DNA of 64,000 nucleotides from positions 1,302,001 through 1,366,000 of the forward strand of contig NZ_AP026671.1 of the NCBI RefSeq assembly GCF_027946175.1, written 5' to 3'. The stretch comes from Nitratiruptor tergarcus DSM 16512. Its GTDB lineage: Bacteria > Campylobacterota > Campylobacteria > Campylobacterales > Nitratiruptoraceae. Below, one piece after another: positions 48,389-56,428 of the stretch. The stretch's first letter is position 1. Each line of letters opens with the position of its first letter. The notes beneath the pieces were generated by a model. That model searched no databases. It was not told the DNA's origin and saw only the letters and a program-made list of their open reading frames with translations. A program made the position numbers and the translations under genes.

Positions 48389-49494
48389 TTGGCAATAGAT
48401 AATACAGCTAAAACGAAAATAGCCCCTAACCTTTATCTTATTGGAGACTACAAAAAAGAGCAGCCTACCAAGTTTGTATTGGACTTTAGACACCTCAAAA
48501 AGAGATACCGCAAGGTGGTCACTATCAATAATCCTCTATGGGATAAGCGCACACGCATAAATGAAGCTAAAAGACTGCTGCAAGAGTATAAAGAAGAAGT
48601 AAGACAGGAACGCAGACCAGATGAAAAAATAACCATTACACAGCTATTTAATCTCTACATATCGCAAAAACCGTCCACTTCATGGACGCAAGAGCAAAAG
48701 CGGTTTTTTGATAATCATATCCAACCGCATATTGGAAGCAGACGAGCCATTGACCTTAAGCCTTTTGAAGTAAGAAAAATAATAGCCAAAATGGATGCTG
48801 ATGGATACTCTAAGGCGCATCAGGCAAAAGTTAAGCGTATTCTCAATCCTATGTATAAATTTGCCATAGAAAACGACATACTCATTAAAAATCCTATAGA
48901 AAGGATTATTATAAAAGTCCCGCTACAACGCAAAACCATTACGAATGCTGCCCAAAAGTTTATCGCAGTATATGACGCTATTAAATCTATCTATAAAGAC
49001 GATCCATACTATCAGGCTATCTTTTTATTTGGACTATTTGGCAGACGCAAAAATGAAGTGCTGCATCTCAAATGGGAAGATGTAGATCTCATCAATGGCT
49101 ACTATTGGCTACAAAAGACCAAAGCAGAGTAAAGCAGCGATTTAATCTACCACCAGTCATAATGGAGCAGCTGCTGCGGATACCAGATGAGCGGAAAAGC
49201 TATATATTCAAGTCACCTATCAAGCCAGATCAACCTATACAGGAGATAAAGAGACAGATTAAAAAGGTAAGAAAAGCAAGCGGTATAGAAGAGTATAAAT
49301 TTCATGCCATGAGAAATTATCTCGTAACAGCTCTTTACGAAAAAGGTATACCTACTCCAATACTTAGCCAGCTACTGGGACACCTCAGCCCCGACACACT
49401 CAAACACTATTTGAGTATAGACACCTATAAAGCGAGTGAAGAGGGTAATAAAGAGGTTTATAAGCTATTAAATTTAGATGAATTTGGATTGTAA
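48389..49494 (+). pseudogene. Tyrosine-recombinase integrase, frameshifted
   Basis: The TTG start at 48,389 has GAGGT upstream. The first frame (to 49,132) holds the DNA-binding and core-binding domains and the first catalytic Arg (GRRKNEVLHLKW). The rest, with HAMRNY and LGHLSPDTLKHY (His, Arg, His, Tyr), continues in the -1 frame from about 49,126 to 49,494. A one-base deletion near 49,129 explains both frames. No slippery heptamer is apparent at the junction. Either the element can no longer move by itself or the read has an error. Confidence 0.88.
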
Positions 49495-49510
49495 AGAAAG
49501 CGAGGTAACG

Positions 49511-50458
49511 ATGACTAATAAAGAACTCAAAAAGCTAAAAGAGAATTTATTTAAAAGGGATCTATGTATCTATAAGGATATTGAGAAAGAATTAAAAAGG
49601 CTACAAAGCAAAGAGCTACGAGTAAGCTATTTTTACCAACAAATAAGGGATAGGAAACAATTAGAATTTTCTCTTTCATTTAGAGCCTCAGATACCAAAG
49701 AATTTAAAACAATTGCTGAACTTGCAACAAGATATTTAAATGAAAAATGCGAGGAGCTGCCATTAAGAAAAATTAATTTACTCCCTTTAGAGGATAAAAA
49801 ATACTTGCTTTTACTTTTAGAATATTTATTCTTAAAACATCATTATGAAGAAGAAGGGGCATACTTCGAGAGAAATATAGCAGTTGATTTTATAAGTTTG
49901 CATCAAGATGTAATAGGTGATAAAAATATCAATTTAAAAAATATACAGGAAGTAGGAAATTTCTACAATACTTTATCCTATCCAATAGATGGTAAAGAAA
50001 ATTATAAAAAAATGGCAGACACATTAACCAATGTTAATTTTTTGAACCTTATAAAAGTAAGCATCTGGAGAGAATCAACACCCAAAAGTGCCTATGTAAA
50101 TATAGATTTTTCACAACCATTAGAGGTGATAATAGAGGTAATTAAAAAAATAAAAGAGAAAATAGACAATGACACTCAAAATACCCTAACACCTAATATT
50201 TTTGAAGCATATTTAGGTAAAAAAATAACTCAAGAGCCAACACCTCTTAATGAATTACTTTCATCACGAGAGACAATTTTTACAATAGAAGAAAAATTAA
50301 CAGATTTAATTTATGTATTTGACTGCAAAAAGCTCAACATGACCCATGAATCCATTGCAAATAATTTATATGACTATTACCTCGATAAAGGCAAACAAAT
50401 AGAACTAACATCACAACTAAATAGAGTGCAAAAATACAATAACTTCCTCTTCAAATAA
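49511..50458 (+). CDS. Unknown element protein
   Basis: 315 aa from the ATG at 49,511, with GAGGT upstream; the longer frame from 49,478 overlaps the integrase. It is charged and helical, Lys/Glu/Leu-rich, with no motif I recognise. A possible role is replication initiation or regulation, suggested only by the repeat cluster directly after its stop (50,462-50,528). Confidence 0.7.
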   Translation: MTNKELKKLKENLFKRDLCIYKDIEKELKRLQSKELRVSYFYQQIRDRKQLEFSLSFRASDTKEFKTIAELATRYLNEKCEELPLRKINLLPLEDKKYLLLLLEYLFLKHHYEEEGAYFERNIAVDFISLHQDVIGDKNINLKNIQEVGNFYNTLSYPIDGKENYKKMADTLTNVNFLNLIKVSIWRESTPKSAYVNIDFSQPLEVIIEVIKKIKEKIDNDTQNTLTPNIFEAYLGKKITQEPTPLNELLSSRETIFTIEEKLTDLIYVFDCKKLNMTHESIANNLYDYYLDKGKQIELTSQLNRVQKYNNFLFK

Positions 50459-50461
50459 TTT

Positions 50462-50528
50462 TTTAATCGTAACTTTCAATCTTACGATTAAATCCTAACT
50501 CTCCATCTTATGATTAAATCCTAATCTC
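50462..50528. repeat. Three-copy repeat after the unknown gene
   Basis: TTTAATCGTAA (50,462-50,472) is inverted against TTACGATTAAA (50,482-50,492). A 24-25-bp unit, starting ATCTTACGATTAAATCC, repeats at 50,479-50,503 and 50,505-50,528 at 26-bp period. This could be a protein-binding array or a hairpin terminator. Confidence 0.7.
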
Positions 50529-50602
50529 AAAAAATAGAAGTTTAAAATTCCTTTGCCTTTATTTCATAATAGCTCTATCAAAATCAAAATAAAGGAGCTA
50601 TT

Positions 50603-50818
50603 ATGACAACTATTCCAAACACATCTACAAACATACAAGACCTACAGGCTAAAGAGTTTCTATCACCAAAAGAAGTGGAGCTACTTTATGGCTTCAAAGA
50701 GAACACACAGGCTAAGTGGCGTATGCAAGGACTTATCCCTTATAGGAAGATTGGCAAGTTTATCAGATACCACCATCAAGAACTTAAAGAGTGGATGAAT
50801 AAAGGGCGGATAGCCTAA
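50603..50818 (+). CDS. AlpA/excisionase-like helix-turn-helix protein
   Basis: The 71-aa protein has a MerR-like winged HTH of the small excisionase type: FLSPKEVELLYGFKENTQAK, then IPYRKIGKFIRYHHQELKEW. AAAGGAG is upstream. Such proteins bend att DNA for excision or activate integrase and replication genes of satellites. Confidence 0.85.
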   Translation: MTTIPNTSTNIQDLQAKEFLSPKEVELLYGFKENTQAKWRMQGLIPYRKIGKFIRYHHQELKEWMNKGRIA

Positions 50819-50934
50819 TTTACAGTTTCATATTTCAACGTAGAGCAATTTTTACGATGAGGTAACTAATGATAAGAGCTAATAGGATACAAGGCAATAG
50901 AAGCGATTTTAGAGGGGATTATGAAGATATCCAA

Positions 50935-51198
50935 TCAATTATTTTCACCTTCTACAGGATTGTCTCTTTTTACTATATCGGTTTGAGAGGTGCTATTGAC
51001 TGGATCATCACAAATAACATCTTTAACGTTATCAAGAGTTTTGGCTTTGATGTAGTTTTGAAGCCAGGACTCTACCCACGACGGAATGTTATCGCCCCAG
51101 TTTCTAACGGTGCTATAACTGATGCAGGCAGCAACTGCAAATTCTTTTTGATTCAATCCAGCTTTTTTGAGAAGTTGTTTGAATCGTTCTTTAGTCAT
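50935..51198 (-). CDS. CI/Cro-type element repressor
   Basis: The 87-aa protein has an N-terminal HTH (LKKAGLNQKEFAVAACISY, STVRNWG) and an acidic tail; no peptidase domain. AAGGG precedes the ATG at 51,196-51,198. It is the only leftward gene of the element and faces the replication operon, with three GTGCA-containing sites in between. Confidence 0.85.
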   Translation of the reverse strand: MTKERFKQLLKKAGLNQKEFAVAACISYSTVRNWGDNIPSWVESWLQNYIKAKTLDNVKDVICDDPVNSTSQTDIVKRDNPVEGENN

Positions 51199-51215
51199 AT
51201 TGTGCCCTTAAAGTA

Positions 51216-51329
51216 CGGATTTAATGCACATTATAGCAAAAAATGCACTAAATCAATACGGATAAAAATTGACAATAATGTACTTGTTTATTACAATATC
51301 TTTTAAATATGCACGGATTAAGTGCATAT
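51216..51329. promoter_or_regulatory. Divergent promoter/operator region
   Basis: Rightward promoter: TTGACA (51,269-51,274), 17-bp spacer, TACAAT (51,292-51,297). Leftward -10 TATAAT is at 51,230-51,235 (minus strand). Sites: CGGATTTAATGCAC (51,216-51,229), its inverted relative TGCACTAAATC (51,244-51,254) and a perfect ATATGCAC-N7-GTGCATAT palindrome (51,307-51,329) just after the predicted rightward start of transcription. Confidence 0.75.
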
Positions 51330-51355
51330 TGCTACAAAACTTCAAAGGAGCAACC

Positions 51356-51784
51356 ATGACAAAATCACAAGCATTAGCAAAACTCTTGGATTTGCAAGAG
51401 GAAAATCACATCTTAAAGGATGAGGTGCGAGAGCTGCAAGAGGAATGCAAAGAGAAACAGGCGGTAATCGATGGCTTACTGGACAAGATGGAGTATCTCG
51501 AACGATTAGAAAAAGAGAATGAGGAGCTAAAGGCAAAGCTTGATTTAGCTTCAAATAGTGTAAAGGTAATGGAGGCTTATAGGGAGATTCAAAGATTGAG
51601 ATTTGATTACCACTTCAAAGCAGAGGACTTTTTAGACCAGTTTGGAGCTATCAAAAGAGCTATAAAAGAGCTTGGAAAACTCCGAGACGAAACAGAGGAT
51701 CTCTTTGTAAAACTTAATTTCGCAATACACGATGCAAGTCTTAATGAATCCAATAAAAAGGAAGGTAACAATGAAAACACCTAA
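51356..51784 (+). CDS. Coiled-coil protein, first gene of replication operon
   Basis: 142 aa from the ATG at 51,356, with AAAGGAG upstream. Residues ~8-75 are a continuous heptad coiled coil (LLDLQEENHILKDEVRELQE). No family recognised; it might oligomerise or act as an accessory to the replication proteins. It overlaps the next gene by 14 bp. Confidence 0.75.
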   Translation: MTKSQALAKLLDLQEENHILKDEVRELQEECKEKQAVIDGLLDKMEYLERLEKENEELKAKLDLASNSVKVMEAYREIQRLRFDYHFKAEDFLDQFGAIKRAIKELGKLRDETEDLFVKLNFAIHDASLNESNKKEGNNENT

Positions 51785-51995
51785 CCTCAACAGCCTCATT
51801 GAGGCAAGAGGCGATATAGAATTTACAGCTGAGACTATCAAAATGATAGTGGCAAAGATGGAAAAAGAGAATGTCAAAGTAAGCTATCGCCTTGTATTGG
51901 ATAGATTAGCCGATATGCTCGATAGAGCCTCATTAACACTATGGAACATAGAATCAAATGAGATGGAGAGAGACAATGAATCTCAAAGAGTTTAG
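51771..51995 (+). CDS. Small unknown protein of replication operon
   Basis: 74 aa from the ATG at 51,771, with AAGGAAGG upstream. Helical, no Cys, no known motif. It overlaps both neighbours, so it is translated as part of the operon. Confidence 0.65.
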   Translation: MKTPNLNSLIEARGDIEFTAETIKMIVAKMEKENVKVSYRLVLDRLADMLDRASLTLWNIESNEMERDNESQRV

Positions 51996-52257
51996 AGAGC
52001 AGATAAAGCAAAGCTTGGATCGTGAAAAAGTGGCGGCGATGCTGCAAGCATTAGGATATGAGGTTAACAGAGATTACAAATTTAAAATCAGGGATGAAAG
52101 AACGCCATCATCCTCTATCAGGAGAGATGGCTACATCAAGGACTTTGGTAGCGGATGGGGAGGCGATATCGTTGCATTTATCCACGAACACCATAACACA
52201 CCACTAAAAGAGGCTACCCTTTGGGTGGCTCAATGTCTGGGGATAAAGTATGAGTAA
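51976..52257 (+). CDS. CHC2-like primase N-domain protein without zinc ligands
   Basis: 93 aa from the ATG at 51,976, with GGAGAGA upstream. The segment RDERTPSSSIRRDGYIKDFG followed by GGDIVAFI aligns with the DnaG zinc-finger domain (FHNEKTPSFSV ... CFGCGxxGNAIDF), but every zinc-ligand position is non-Cys; its only Cys, C87, lies outside. I infer a primase DNA-binding domain that has lost zinc. It overlaps the TOPRIM gene by 8 bp, as if a DnaG-like protein had been split. Confidence 0.75.
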   Translation: MNLKEFREQIKQSLDREKVAAMLQALGYEVNRDYKFKIRDERTPSSSIRRDGYIKDFGSGWGGDIVAFIHEHHNTPLKEATLWVAQCLGIKYE

Positions 52258-53098
52258 CCTACCTCATCCAATCGATCTCACCCAACCGCTACACAACACA
52301 ACACCGAGCCAAAATTATACCAATAAAGAGGAAAAGCCACGCTTTGATTTGAATGAGTGGCATAGCAATTTTAAAAAAGCGTTGCAAAAGCAAGATCATA
52401 TAGCAATCACAACACCTATACTGCCAGATGACTTTATCAACCCAACACCTATGATGTATGCGTTGATAGACAGAGACATTTGGAGACTGCCAGTAGGCAG
52501 AAAAATAAAGGATAAGTATTTGGGCTTTAGCAATAAATATAAGAGTTTAACCATATCTCTCTTTAGAGCTGATGAGGTGAAAGCAATCTGTATTAGAGAA
52601 GCAAAAGACAAAGATGGCAATCTTATAAAATGGAAAACCTATGGAAGCAAAAGATATATCCCTTATAGGATCTTTGATGAAGAAGATCCTACTATCTTTG
52701 TAGGATATGGCATTGGTGAGTTTTTGCTTTTTGAACTCCTGGAGCTTAACTACATGGTGCTTCAAAGCGACAGCATAGCTCATAGCCTTGCAAACAATCC
52801 ATATACGCCAGGTATCAAAGAGAGATACATATTTGCTTTGCTTGATAACGATGACAGCTGCAAAGCAACTATAGAGCATATTCAACATCACTATAGAAGC
52901 TGCAGAGTCTATCCCATCGATTTTGAGAATATTTTGGATAAAGAGCTGCCAAAAGGTTATGACTTCAGAGACTTTTGCAACGAAAAAGCAAGAGAGATAA
53001 GAGGTGATGAATATTTTGCCAATCCTATAGAAGTAAAAGAGGCAATTATCGAAACGTTGGCAAATGAAATTGAAATTCTTACAGGGGCGAGGAAATGA
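52250..53098 (+). CDS. TOPRIM-domain protein, primase-like
   Basis: The 282-aa protein has an N-terminal part of about 145 residues like the region before TOPRIM in phage primases, then a TOPRIM core: E157 in GYGIGEFLL and the D199-N-D201 pair in ALLDNDDS, followed by GYDFRDFC resembling the KDWND motif. It probably makes primers together with the upstream CHC2-like protein and downstream helicase. It overlaps the helicase gene by 4 bp. Confidence 0.8.
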   Translation: MSNLPHPIDLTQPLHNTTPSQNYTNKEEKPRFDLNEWHSNFKKALQKQDHIAITTPILPDDFINPTPMMYALIDRDIWRLPVGRKIKDKYLGFSNKYKSLTISLFRADEVKAICIREAKDKDGNLIKWKTYGSKRYIPYRIFDEEDPTIFVGYGIGEFLLFELLELNYMVLQSDSIAHSLANNPYTPGIKERYIFALLDNDDSCKATIEHIQHHYRSCRVYPIDFENILDKELPKGYDFRDFCNEKAREIRGDEYFANPIEVKEAIIETLANEIEILTGARK

Positions 53099-54597
53099 GT
53101 TTAAGACTAAAAGAAGCAATCAAAAAGGCACAATCATTAGAAGATTGTGCCTCTGATGTGCCAGTAGGCAAATCAAGCAAAACAATTGATAAAAGTATAC
53201 CGCATAAAAATCAAAACATCATCAAAAAAGAACTCATAGAAAAACTATTAAGCGATATTGAAAAGATTGATATTAATGAATTATGCAAAAAGTATGGATG
53301 GATACCAACCTATGATAAAGATGGCAATGAAAAGCCACCATTACAAAAACATATCAAAGTTGCAATTATTAAGCATTTGATAGATATTTCAAAGCGAAAA
53401 GATTGGAAAATAGCAAAGGATGGAGATTATATTTACATATATAACGGGCAATACTGGGTACCATTTATCAAGGACGATATCATTTACTTCTTAGAGCAGT
53501 TTGCTATAAAAGCGGGAGTTTCAATTATAGATGCTGCGGATGAGCAGTTTTTGGAAAAATTATATAAGCAGTTGCAAAAAGAGAGCTATTTTAATAATAA
53601 AAACTTGACTAACAAAAACCTCATCAATTTACAAAATGGAACATTCGATATTACAAAATTACAATTAAAAGGGTTTGATTATCAAGACTTTTTGACATAT
53701 CAGTTGCCTTATCCTTATAAAGAGGGAGCTACCAACACTTTATGGGAGAAGTTTTTGGATGAAGTATTACCAGATAAAGAGACACGAAGAACACTACAAG
53801 AGGTGCTGGGAAGCATATTTATCAAAGATATAAAGTTAGAGTATATCTTCTTTTTATATGGCAAAGGACAGAATGGAAAAAGTGTAGTTATGGAAATTCT
53901 CACTGCATTATTAGGAAAAGAGAATATTAGCAACTTTTCACTTGACCAGCTCATGGAAGAGCATAATAGAGCTATGATTAAAGATAAGCTTGTAAATTTT
54001 GGAAGTGAGACCGATCTTAAAAAAATCAATCCAAACATCTTCAAAGCCTTAGCAAGTAACGAGCCAATACAAGCGAGACTAAAATATGGTAATTCCTTTA
54101 TGATGGAAGATTACGCAAAATTGATATTCAATGTTAATAAATTCCAATTTAATGATATTGAGCATACAGAAGGATTTTTTAGGCGGTTTTTGATAATTCC
54201 ATTTGATGTAAAGATACCAGATGAAAAAGTGGATAGAAAACTCCATCTTAAAATCATCAATGCAGGCATGGAAGGAGTTTTGAATTGGATCATAGAGGGA
54301 GCTACAAGAGTAATAGAAAATGAAGATATTTTTATATCCGATAAGTGCAAAATAGCAAGGGATAAGTTTTTCAAAGAAATAGATAATGTAAGACAGTTTA
54401 TAGAAGATAACGGCTATCAGCCAAGTATCTATAATCGTATGAAAGCTTCAGAGCTTTATGGAGAATATAGAAACTATTGCGCACAAAATAATTTTAAAAG
54501 CGTTAGCAGCAGAACCTTTAAAGAGAGACTGCAAGCAATAGGTATTGAATGGAAAAAATTTAGCGATACAAATTACTATTTAATAGAAAAAAAATAA
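53095..54597 (+). CDS. SF3 (D5/P4-type) replicative helicase
   Basis: The 500-aa protein has a D5_N-like region (about 90-230), then the SF3 ATPase with Walker A GKGQNGKS (256-263), an acidic motif NFGSETD, sensor IFNVNKFQF and the arginine finger in FFRRFLIIPF, and a C-terminal winged-helix-like region ending SVSSRTFKERLQAIGI. It lacks the primase/polymerase half found in P4 alpha or in the primase-polymerase of the vent phage NrS-1; the priming activity seems to be on the separate TOPRIM protein. Confidence 0.92.
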   Translation: MSLRLKEAIKKAQSLEDCASDVPVGKSSKTIDKSIPHKNQNIIKKELIEKLLSDIEKIDINELCKKYGWIPTYDKDGNEKPPLQKHIKVAIIKHLIDISKRKDWKIAKDGDYIYIYNGQYWVPFIKDDIIYFLEQFAIKAGVSIIDAADEQFLEKLYKQLQKESYFNNKNLTNKNLINLQNGTFDITKLQLKGFDYQDFLTYQLPYPYKEGATNTLWEKFLDEVLPDKETRRTLQEVLGSIFIKDIKLEYIFFLYGKGQNGKSVVMEILTALLGKENISNFSLDQLMEEHNRAMIKDKLVNFGSETDLKKINPNIFKALASNEPIQARLKYGNSFMMEDYAKLIFNVNKFQFNDIEHTEGFFRRFLIIPFDVKIPDEKVDRKLHLKIINAGMEGVLNWIIEGATRVIENEDIFISDKCKIARDKFFKEIDNVRQFIEDNGYQPSIYNRMKASELYGEYRNYCAQNNFKSVSSRTFKERLQAIGIEWKKFSDTNYYLIEKK

Positions 54598-54621
54598 GTG
54601 AGAAAAAAAGTTTTTAAAAAT

Positions 54622-54893
54622 CGCCCATTTCGTCCACAATATATCTAAACAGCCCAATTTTAGGGCATTACTGATATGGATGTAAGATAAAAAAACGTCC
54701 ATAAATCGCCCATAATACACCCATAAACAATCCATATAGCCAACCTTCTATATGATGAAATCATTTCAATATAAATAAATGGACGTTTGCTGGATGATAA
54801 ATGGACGATTAATGGGCGCAAAAAATATGAATCGTCCATATTTAAAACTACCATAAAATCGGTATTTCAAAAGGTTTATGGACGATATGGACG
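54622..54893. repeat. Iteron cluster, candidate replication origin
   Basis: ATGGRCG-type motifs occur rightward at 54,779, 54,801, 54,812, 54,879 and 54,887, and inverted (CGYCCAT, one CGTCCAC) at 54,622, 54,631, 54,696, 54,707 and 54,833. Left copies are all inverted and right copies mostly direct, diverging from an AT-rich centre with the palindrome TGAAATCATTTCA (54,756-54,768). It lies just after the helicase gene. Confidence 0.75.
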
Positions 54894-55223
54894 CAAAAAA
54901 CAAAACATTTTTTCTATACTATAGTTTTAATCAATTTTCGTTTTATGTCTCATGGTATATTTATGTAAGGTATCAATCTCAAAAAAAGCGACATTTAGAA
55001 AAAAATTTGAATAATCGAGAGATGTTGGGGCGTTGGAGACCCCTAAGCTTATTGCAGCTGCAAAGAACCTAATTTCATTAGGATTTAACTCAGCTCATTC
55101 CACTTATTGGGTGAGTGTGTGCGTATTACTTCATGATTGATCCATCCAGTAGAACCGCAAGACATCGATAGTAGCTCACTCTTTATTGGATGAAATATGA
55201 AAGCCTTTTATTTGGATACTTAA

Positions 55224-55252
55224 CTAAAAAATGCCAGGGGCTTGCACCACCG
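55224..55252 (+). repeat. Long inverted repeat, left copy
   Basis: CTAAAAAATGCCAGGGGCTT and what follows is inverted at 56,723-56,752 with few differences; weaker similarity extends about 25 bp outward on both sides. The pair brackets the IS. Confidence 0.65.
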
Positions 55253-55322
55253 TCAAGCCCGATTATCCAGGAAGAACCTAAAGAGCTACAAACCGCTTTT
55301 AGGAATACTCCTATATGTGTCT

Positions 55323-55327
55323 TGATC
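55323..55327. repeat. Target-site duplication, left
   Basis: TGATC directly before the IS; the same five bases follow the right end at 56,424-56,428. Confidence 0.85.
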
Positions 55328-56423
55328 TGCATAAGTTCAAACACATATGGCACTCTGAGAGGGAGAGTGAGGAGTGCAAATCAAATACACGTTGCCAGGG
55401 CTCAAAGGATATAAAAGATTAGAGAGGATATACTACAATTCGCTTATGATAAGCGAAGAGGCAAAAAGAAGAAAAAAGATATTGGAGTTTTGGGAAAAAT
55501 ATGGACTAGCAGCAACAACTGAAGCTTTTGGAGTAAGCAGAAGAACACTCTTTCGATGGAAAAAGAGTTTCAATGATGCAAATGGCGATATAAAAGCCTT
55601 AAATCCAAAATCACGCAAACCAAAAAGAGTAAGAGAGTCAAAAGTACCAAGAGAAGTTATTAATGAGATAAAGAGATTAAGAAAAGAGTATCCCAATATC
55701 GGCAAAGCAAAACTCTACCACCTGCTTAAACCTTTTTGTGAAGAAAAAGAACTTAAAACTCCCTCGGAATCCACAATAGGAAGAATAATCGCAAAAGCAC
55801 CAGATACAATGAGACTTTTTCCCTACCGCATCGATACAAAAGGAAAAGTGAAACCAAAAAAGAAGACACAAAAAAACAGAAAACCAAAAAACCTCAAATC
55901 CAAACCATTTGAACTGTGGGCAGTCGATACCATCCAAATAGTATCAAACGGTATAAAACGATATATCCTTACTATGATTGACCCACTCACACGTATTGCA
56001 TTCGCAGTGGCGATTCCATCCAAAAGAGCAAGACATACTGCATATGCTCTTGAAGCTTTAATTGATGGAATAACTTCCATCAAACAAAAACGTAAACTTG
56101 CAATTCTTTCAGATAATGGCAGTGAATTTAAAAAAGAGTTTGATGCTCTGCTTGAACAAAAAGGCTTTACACACTACTGGACATATCCAAGGAGCCCTAA
56201 AATGAATGCACACAATGAAAGATTCAATAGAACAATTCAAGAACAATTTATTCAATACTATGAAGATTTACTCTTTACAGATTTGGATGAATTCAATAAA
56301 AAATTAGCAAAATGGCTCATCGATTACAATACCAAAATACCACACTCTTCTCTTAATTTTAAATCTCCGGTACAATACCTTCTTGAAAATCATTATGAGT
56401 GCCATATGTATTGGACTTATACA
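55328..56423 (+). mobile_element. IS481-like insertion sequence, complete
   Basis: 1,096 bp with TG-starting inverted repeats: left 55,328-55,355 (28 bp), right 56,397-56,423 (27 bp), about 24 matching positions with one gap; the inner 13 bp are identical. It is flanked by 5-bp TGATC duplications and carries one transposase gene. It sits in the non-coding part of the element, so is probably harmless to it. Confidence 0.9.
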
Positions 56424-56426
56424 TGA
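55374..56426 (+). CDS. IS481-like DDE transposase
   Basis: 350 aa from GTG at 55,374, with GAGGA upstream (an ATG at 55,446 would give 326 aa). An N-terminal HTH (GLAATTEAFGVSRRTLFRW) is followed by the integrase core with D185 (LWAVDTIQ), D247 (ILSDNGSEF) and E282 (NAHNERFNRT), a DD34E spacing. The frame runs through the right inverted repeat, and its TGA stop (56,424-56,426) belongs to the target duplication. Confidence 0.92.
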   Translation: MQIKYTLPGLKGYKRLERIYYNSLMISEEAKRRKKILEFWEKYGLAATTEAFGVSRRTLFRWKKSFNDANGDIKALNPKSRKPKRVRESKVPREVINEIKRLRKEYPNIGKAKLYHLLKPFCEEKELKTPSESTIGRIIAKAPDTMRLFPYRIDTKGKVKPKKKTQKNRKPKNLKSKPFELWAVDTIQIVSNGIKRYILTMIDPLTRIAFAVAIPSKRARHTAYALEALIDGITSIKQKRKLAILSDNGSEFKKEFDALLEQKGFTHYWTYPRSPKMNAHNERFNRTIQEQFIQYYEDLLFTDLDEFNKKLAKWLIDYNTKIPHSSLNFKSPVQYLLENHYECHMYWTYT

Positions 56427-56428
56427 TC
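56424..56428. repeat. Target-site duplication, right
   Basis: TGATC copy after the IS; its first three bases serve as the transposase stop codon. Confidence 0.85.

Larger units (their letters stand above)
54598..55322. other. Non-coding region: candidate origin and decayed DNA
   Basis: The first 300 bp hold the iteron cluster. 55,012-55,135 contains an open stretch (ETPKLIAAAKNLISLGF) without a good start, perhaps a gene remnant. A short frame from 55,190 is cut by the IS. A GGGCTTG/CAAGCCC hairpin lies at 55,237-55,260. Confidence 0.6.

Noticed and set aside
49100-49140. Programmed ribosomal frameshift in the integrase
   Set aside because: No X-XXY-YYZ slippery heptamer or clear following stem is visible; a simple one-base deletion explains it better.
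50462-50528. CRISPR array
   Set aside because: Only two direct and one inverted unit with almost no spacer between, and no cas genes in the window.
50869-51306. 145-codon rightward frame opposite the repressor
   Set aside because: It is antisense to the repressor gene, crosses its promoter region, and looks like a protein only in the first ~22 codons.
54878-55072. 64-codon frame beginning in the iteron cluster
   Set aside because: It starts inside the repeats, has odd composition and lacks a ribosome site.
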